This document shows, piece after piece, positions 24,280 through 26,128 of a stretch of DNA of 26,128 bases. The notes under the pieces are model-generated. The model did no database searches. It was given only the letters and a program-made list of their open reading frames with translations, and had not been told where the DNA came from. The position numbers and the translations under genes are program-made. Origin of the DNA: Coriobacteriaceae bacterium (GTDB taxonomy: Bacteria; Actinomycetota; Coriobacteriia; Coriobacteriales; Eggerthellaceae); NCBI GenBank assembly GCA_015062635.1, contig SUUF01000006.1, positions 1-26,128 of the forward strand, given 5' to 3'. Numbering within the stretch: the stretch's first letter is position 1; each line of letters starts with the position of its first letter.

Positions 24280-24834
24280 TTATTCCACGAACGCGTCGAC
24301 GAAATGGAGGATGAGGGCGGCCGAGGTCGGGGTGCACCACTCGCCTTCGCGGGTTTCGGGAACAACCGGAATGCCGCGGGCGATGATGGCGGCCGTAGCC
24401 GGCGCGGGAATGTCGAGCAGGCCATGGGCGCACTGCACCTTGCCGGCACCGGTCTGAACGGGCGTGGCCTCGATGCGGGAAGGATCGAGCGCGCGCACCG
24501 CCAGGCATACGGCAAGCACGTTCGCGATGGCCTCGTGGTTCCCCACCTCGTGGAAATGCGTGTGCTCGACAGGGCAGCCGTGCACCTGCGCTTCGGCCTG
24601 CGCGAGGATGCCGTAAACGGCCTTCGCGTCTTCCTTCACGCGGGCATCGAGCGCCTGGCCATCGATAACCTCGTACACCTCGCCCACATCGTGGCATTGG
24701 CCGTCGGATGACGCGAGCGTCGAAACTCCCTGCGTGATACTGGCGACCTGCGCATCGTCGAGCTGCGCGAACAGGCTGTCGCGGATGCCTTGACGGGTGG
24801 CGTCGACGTTCAGCGTGAGCTTCAGGGTTTCCAT
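24280..24834 (-). CDS. Stand-alone LarC1-like protein
   Basis: This 184-residue protein matches the middle of LarC (DUF111 family), the CTP-dependent nickel insertase that makes the nickel-pincer cofactor of lactate racemase. Visible family motifs are HTHFHEVG at 91-98, TGAGKVQCAHG at 128-138, PAPAT at 143-147 and CTPTSAAL at 167-174. Full LarC is about 400 residues with an N-terminal DCFSGISGDM segment and a C-terminal metal-binding LarC2 domain; both are missing here. After HFHEVG the usual acidic D-x-I-x-D pattern is changed to E-A-I-A-N. AAAGGA lies 6 bases before the ATG, and the reading frame is intact, so this is a short family member rather than a broken gene. It follows the barstar-like gene after 60 bases that hold a 7-bp GGCCGCC hairpin. 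No larA, larB or larE is in view. Confidence 0.8.
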   Translation of the reverse strand: METLKLTLNVDATRQGIRDSLFAQLDDAQVASITQGVSTLASSDGQCHDVGEVYEVIDGQALDARVKEDAKAVYGILAQAEAQVHGCPVEHTHFHEVGNHEAIANVLAVCLAVRALDPSRIEATPVQTGAGKVQCAHGLLDIPAPATAAIIARGIPVVPETREGEWCTPTSAALILHFVDAFVE

Positions 24835-24894
24835 GGGAATCCTTTCGTGTCGGGCCGCCGCACGGCGGCCGCAAAATAGGCACTCGCGGGTTTG

Positions 24895-25524
24895 CTAGAT
24901 GAGCTCCCCCACCCAGCCGAGCGCGTTGGAGCCAGCGGGGTTCGCAACCTCGCAACCGCATTGCGGGCAGTAGTTCAAGCCATCGATGAGCTGCCGGGTC
25001 TCCTCGAGGTAGTCGGAAACGCGGCACCCGCACACGCTGCACTTGAACCGGTCGCCGTCAGAACCAGAGGCGAGGTTGCGGCAGGTGTCGCGCACGGGGG
25101 CGGAAGCAGGTACGGCGGTCGCTTCCGGCAAAACGGCCCCCGCAACCGTTCCCTGTTCCTGCAGCGCGTCGATGCGCGCGTCGAGCCGCTCGAGCGCGGC
25201 CATCACGTCGTCAATCGTGGCCGTGGGAAGCGCCGATTCGACGAGCTCGAGGCCGAGGCTCGGGTTGAACCGTGCCGCATCGGCGAACACGCGGCAGAAT
25301 CCGTCGAACCAGGAACGGCGATGACCCGCGGGCGCACGGCGCACGACCAGCTGCGTGGGCGCATCCACGTCTTCCAGGCAGTCTGAAAGCGCCGCGAGGT
25401 TTTCGCCATAGTATTCGGGGAATGCCAGGTCGCGGGCAAGCGAGGCGTGAAGCTCGCCGGGAGCTTCCCATTCCTGCTCGTCGATCTCGACCACACGCGT
25501 GCCGTCTGCCGTCGTCATCGCCAT
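24895..25524 (-). CDS. Barstar-like inhibitor fused to a zinc ribbon
   Basis: This 209-residue protein is the likely inhibitor of the barnase-like ribonuclease encoded just upstream. Residues about 10-100 form a barstar domain; the signature LHASLARDLAFPEYYGENLAALSDCLEDV spans 25-53. Tyr38, Glu41, Asn42 and Asp48 match barstar Tyr29, Glu32, Asn33 and Asp39, while barstar Asp35 and Trp38 are Ala44 and Ser47. A variable linker follows, then a C-terminal zinc ribbon with CxxCxC at 162/165/167 and again at 186/189/191, an addition not found in classical 90-residue barstar. It is cytoplasmic, with no signal peptide. The start at 25524 (MAMTTADG) has AGGGG 8 bases upstream and lies 11 bases after the nuclease stop, so the pair is one operon. 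The zinc ribbon could bind nucleic acid or another protein; this is inference. Confidence 0.85.
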   Translation of the reverse strand: MAMTTADGTRVVEIDEQEWEAPGELHASLARDLAFPEYYGENLAALSDCLEDVDAPTQLVVRRAPAGHRRSWFDGFCRVFADAARFNPSLGLELVESALPTATIDDVMAALERLDARIDALQEQGTVAGAVLPEATAVPASAPVRDTCRNLASGSDGDRFKCSVCGCRVSDYLEETRQLIDGLNYCPQCGCEVANPAGSNALGWVGELI

Positions 25525-25535
25525 GTCATCATCCC

Positions 25536-26075
25536 CTAGTACAGCTGCTCGAAGGTCTCGTAATGGTCGGCGGTGTAGAACACCAGCCCGTCGTTGGAAA
25601 ACACGATGCGCTCGGCACCGCGCCGCCCGCCGGTGTAGCCGATGTCGCATTCCTTCCAGATGCGTCCGCGTGCATCGGGCAGCGTGCCGTCGTAATTCTC
25701 GAAGACGCTCCCGCCGATGCTCTTGCCCGGGCACACCTCGTCGAGATTGCCCTTCGACGGCACCCAGCCGGCCTTGCGCGCCGCGGTTTTCGTGATGAAG
25801 TTGCCCGGAAGGTGGCCGAATTCATGGATATAGGCCGCGACCTCGTCCTTCGAGGTGTACGAGCCGTCCTCTTGCACCGAAAGCGCCGCTTCCGAAGCCG
25901 ACGACGCCGCAGATGCGGAAGCGGCCGGGCTTGCAGCCGATCGGGTGTCGGCGTTGCCGGCGTTCCCGTTGCACCCGGCGACCAGGCACAAGGCGAAGGC
26001 GAGCAGGATGGCGGCCGCCACGCAAAGCGCTTTGCGGGCCGCCTGTGAAATAGTCGTTATACGCGTGTTCATCAT
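25536..26075 (-). CDS. Barnase-like ribonuclease lipoprotein
   Basis: This 179-residue guanyl-type ribonuclease is expected outside the membrane. Residues 10-34 form a hydrophobic signal ending in a lipobox, LVAGC, so Cys35 would be lipidated. An Ala/Ser-rich linker (about 36-70) follows, then the barnase domain: HLPGNFITKTAARKAGW, SKGNLDEVCPGKSIGG, RIWKECDIGYTGG and FYTADHYETF. Catalytic residues are conserved: Glu142, Arg152, Arg156 and His171 correspond to barnase Glu73, Arg83, Arg87 and His102, and Lys96 to Lys27. Barnase Arg59 is replaced by Tyr128. Two added cysteines (115, 143) may form a disulphide. The chosen start has no good ribosome binding site but lies where transcription would begin, so it may be leaderless. 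The barstar-like gene follows 11 bases later. Confidence 0.88.
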   Translation of the reverse strand: MMNTRITTISQAARKALCVAAAILLAFALCLVAGCNGNAGNADTRSAASPAASASAASSASEAALSVQEDGSYTSKDEVAAYIHEFGHLPGNFITKTAARKAGWVPSKGNLDEVCPGKSIGGSVFENYDGTLPDARGRIWKECDIGYTGGRRGAERIVFSNDGLVFYTADHYETFEQLY

Positions 26076-26082
26076 GGCGCCC

Positions 26083-26112
26083 AGTATACCCGGTCGAACC
26101 ACCGCGCGCCAA
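26083..26112 (-). promoter_or_regulatory. Promoter giving a leaderless barnase transcript
   Basis: On the - strand a -35-like TTGGCG (26112-26107) and a -10 TATACT (26088-26083) are separated by 18 bases. The ATG of the nuclease gene begins 8 bases past the -10, exactly where the first transcribed base is expected. No purine-rich ribosome binding site precedes the ATG. Leaderless messages are common in high-GC actinobacteria. Confidence 0.5.
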
Positions 26113-26128
26113 TCGCGCGCCAACCGTG

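Noticed and set aside
24239..25042. Frameshifted extension that might rebuild full LarC
   Set aside because: Neither the upstream barstar-like gene nor the downstream repeats encode the missing LarC segments in any frame I could see.
26076..26123. Longer start of the barnase-like protein (MARDWRAV...)
   Set aside because: The extension would place charged residues before the signal peptide, overlaps the promoter and has no ribosome binding site.

Overview
The window looks like chromosomal DNA of a high-GC, gut-type actinobacterium of the class Coriobacteriia, most likely the family Eggerthellaceae. This is an inference from three things: a fixABCX cluster led by a CaiA-type acyl-CoA dehydrogenase, a very large LPXTG surface protein, and GC-rich genes separated by long repeat-laden spacers. 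I could not run a database search, so genus is left open.

Left part (1-4030): a hipBA toxin-antitoxin pair on the + strand (728-2285) sits behind three phased palindromic operators. It is flanked by degenerate copies of one intergenic repeat family, with a third copy further on. A small secreted Ig-like (BIG_2-like) protein (2815-3465, -) lies between the second and third copies.

Middle part (4034-15237): a 2633-residue cell-wall-anchored adhesin (-) with many Ig-like, SpaA-like and Cna_B-like modules and a C-terminal LPHTG signal; a small coiled-coil protein (-); and a CPA1-type Na+/H+ antiporter (+). An 84-bp near-perfect palindrome lies between the antiporter and the convergent fix operon.

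Electron-transfer part (15468-20113, all -): the order of transcription is acyl-CoA dehydrogenase, fixA, fixB, fixC, fixX. FixAB (ETF) would take low-potential electrons, FixC and FixX would pass them to the quinone pool or a ferredoxin, and the CaiA-like enzyme is a flavoenzyme partner. That enzyme lacks the usual C-terminal catalytic glutamate, as CaiA does, which favours an enoyl-CoA reductase role. Strong hairpins sit between its gene and fixA, between fixB and fixC, and at the operon end.

Right part (20983-26075, all -): argF then argS (ornithine carbamoyltransferase, arginyl-tRNA synthetase), a repeat-rich spacer, and a three-gene run. That run encodes a barnase-like ribonuclease lipoprotein, a barstar-like inhibitor fused to a zinc ribbon, and a LarC1-only protein. 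The nuclease and inhibitor have lost two residues that contact each other in the classical barnase-barstar complex. This pair is the most unusual protein system in the window.
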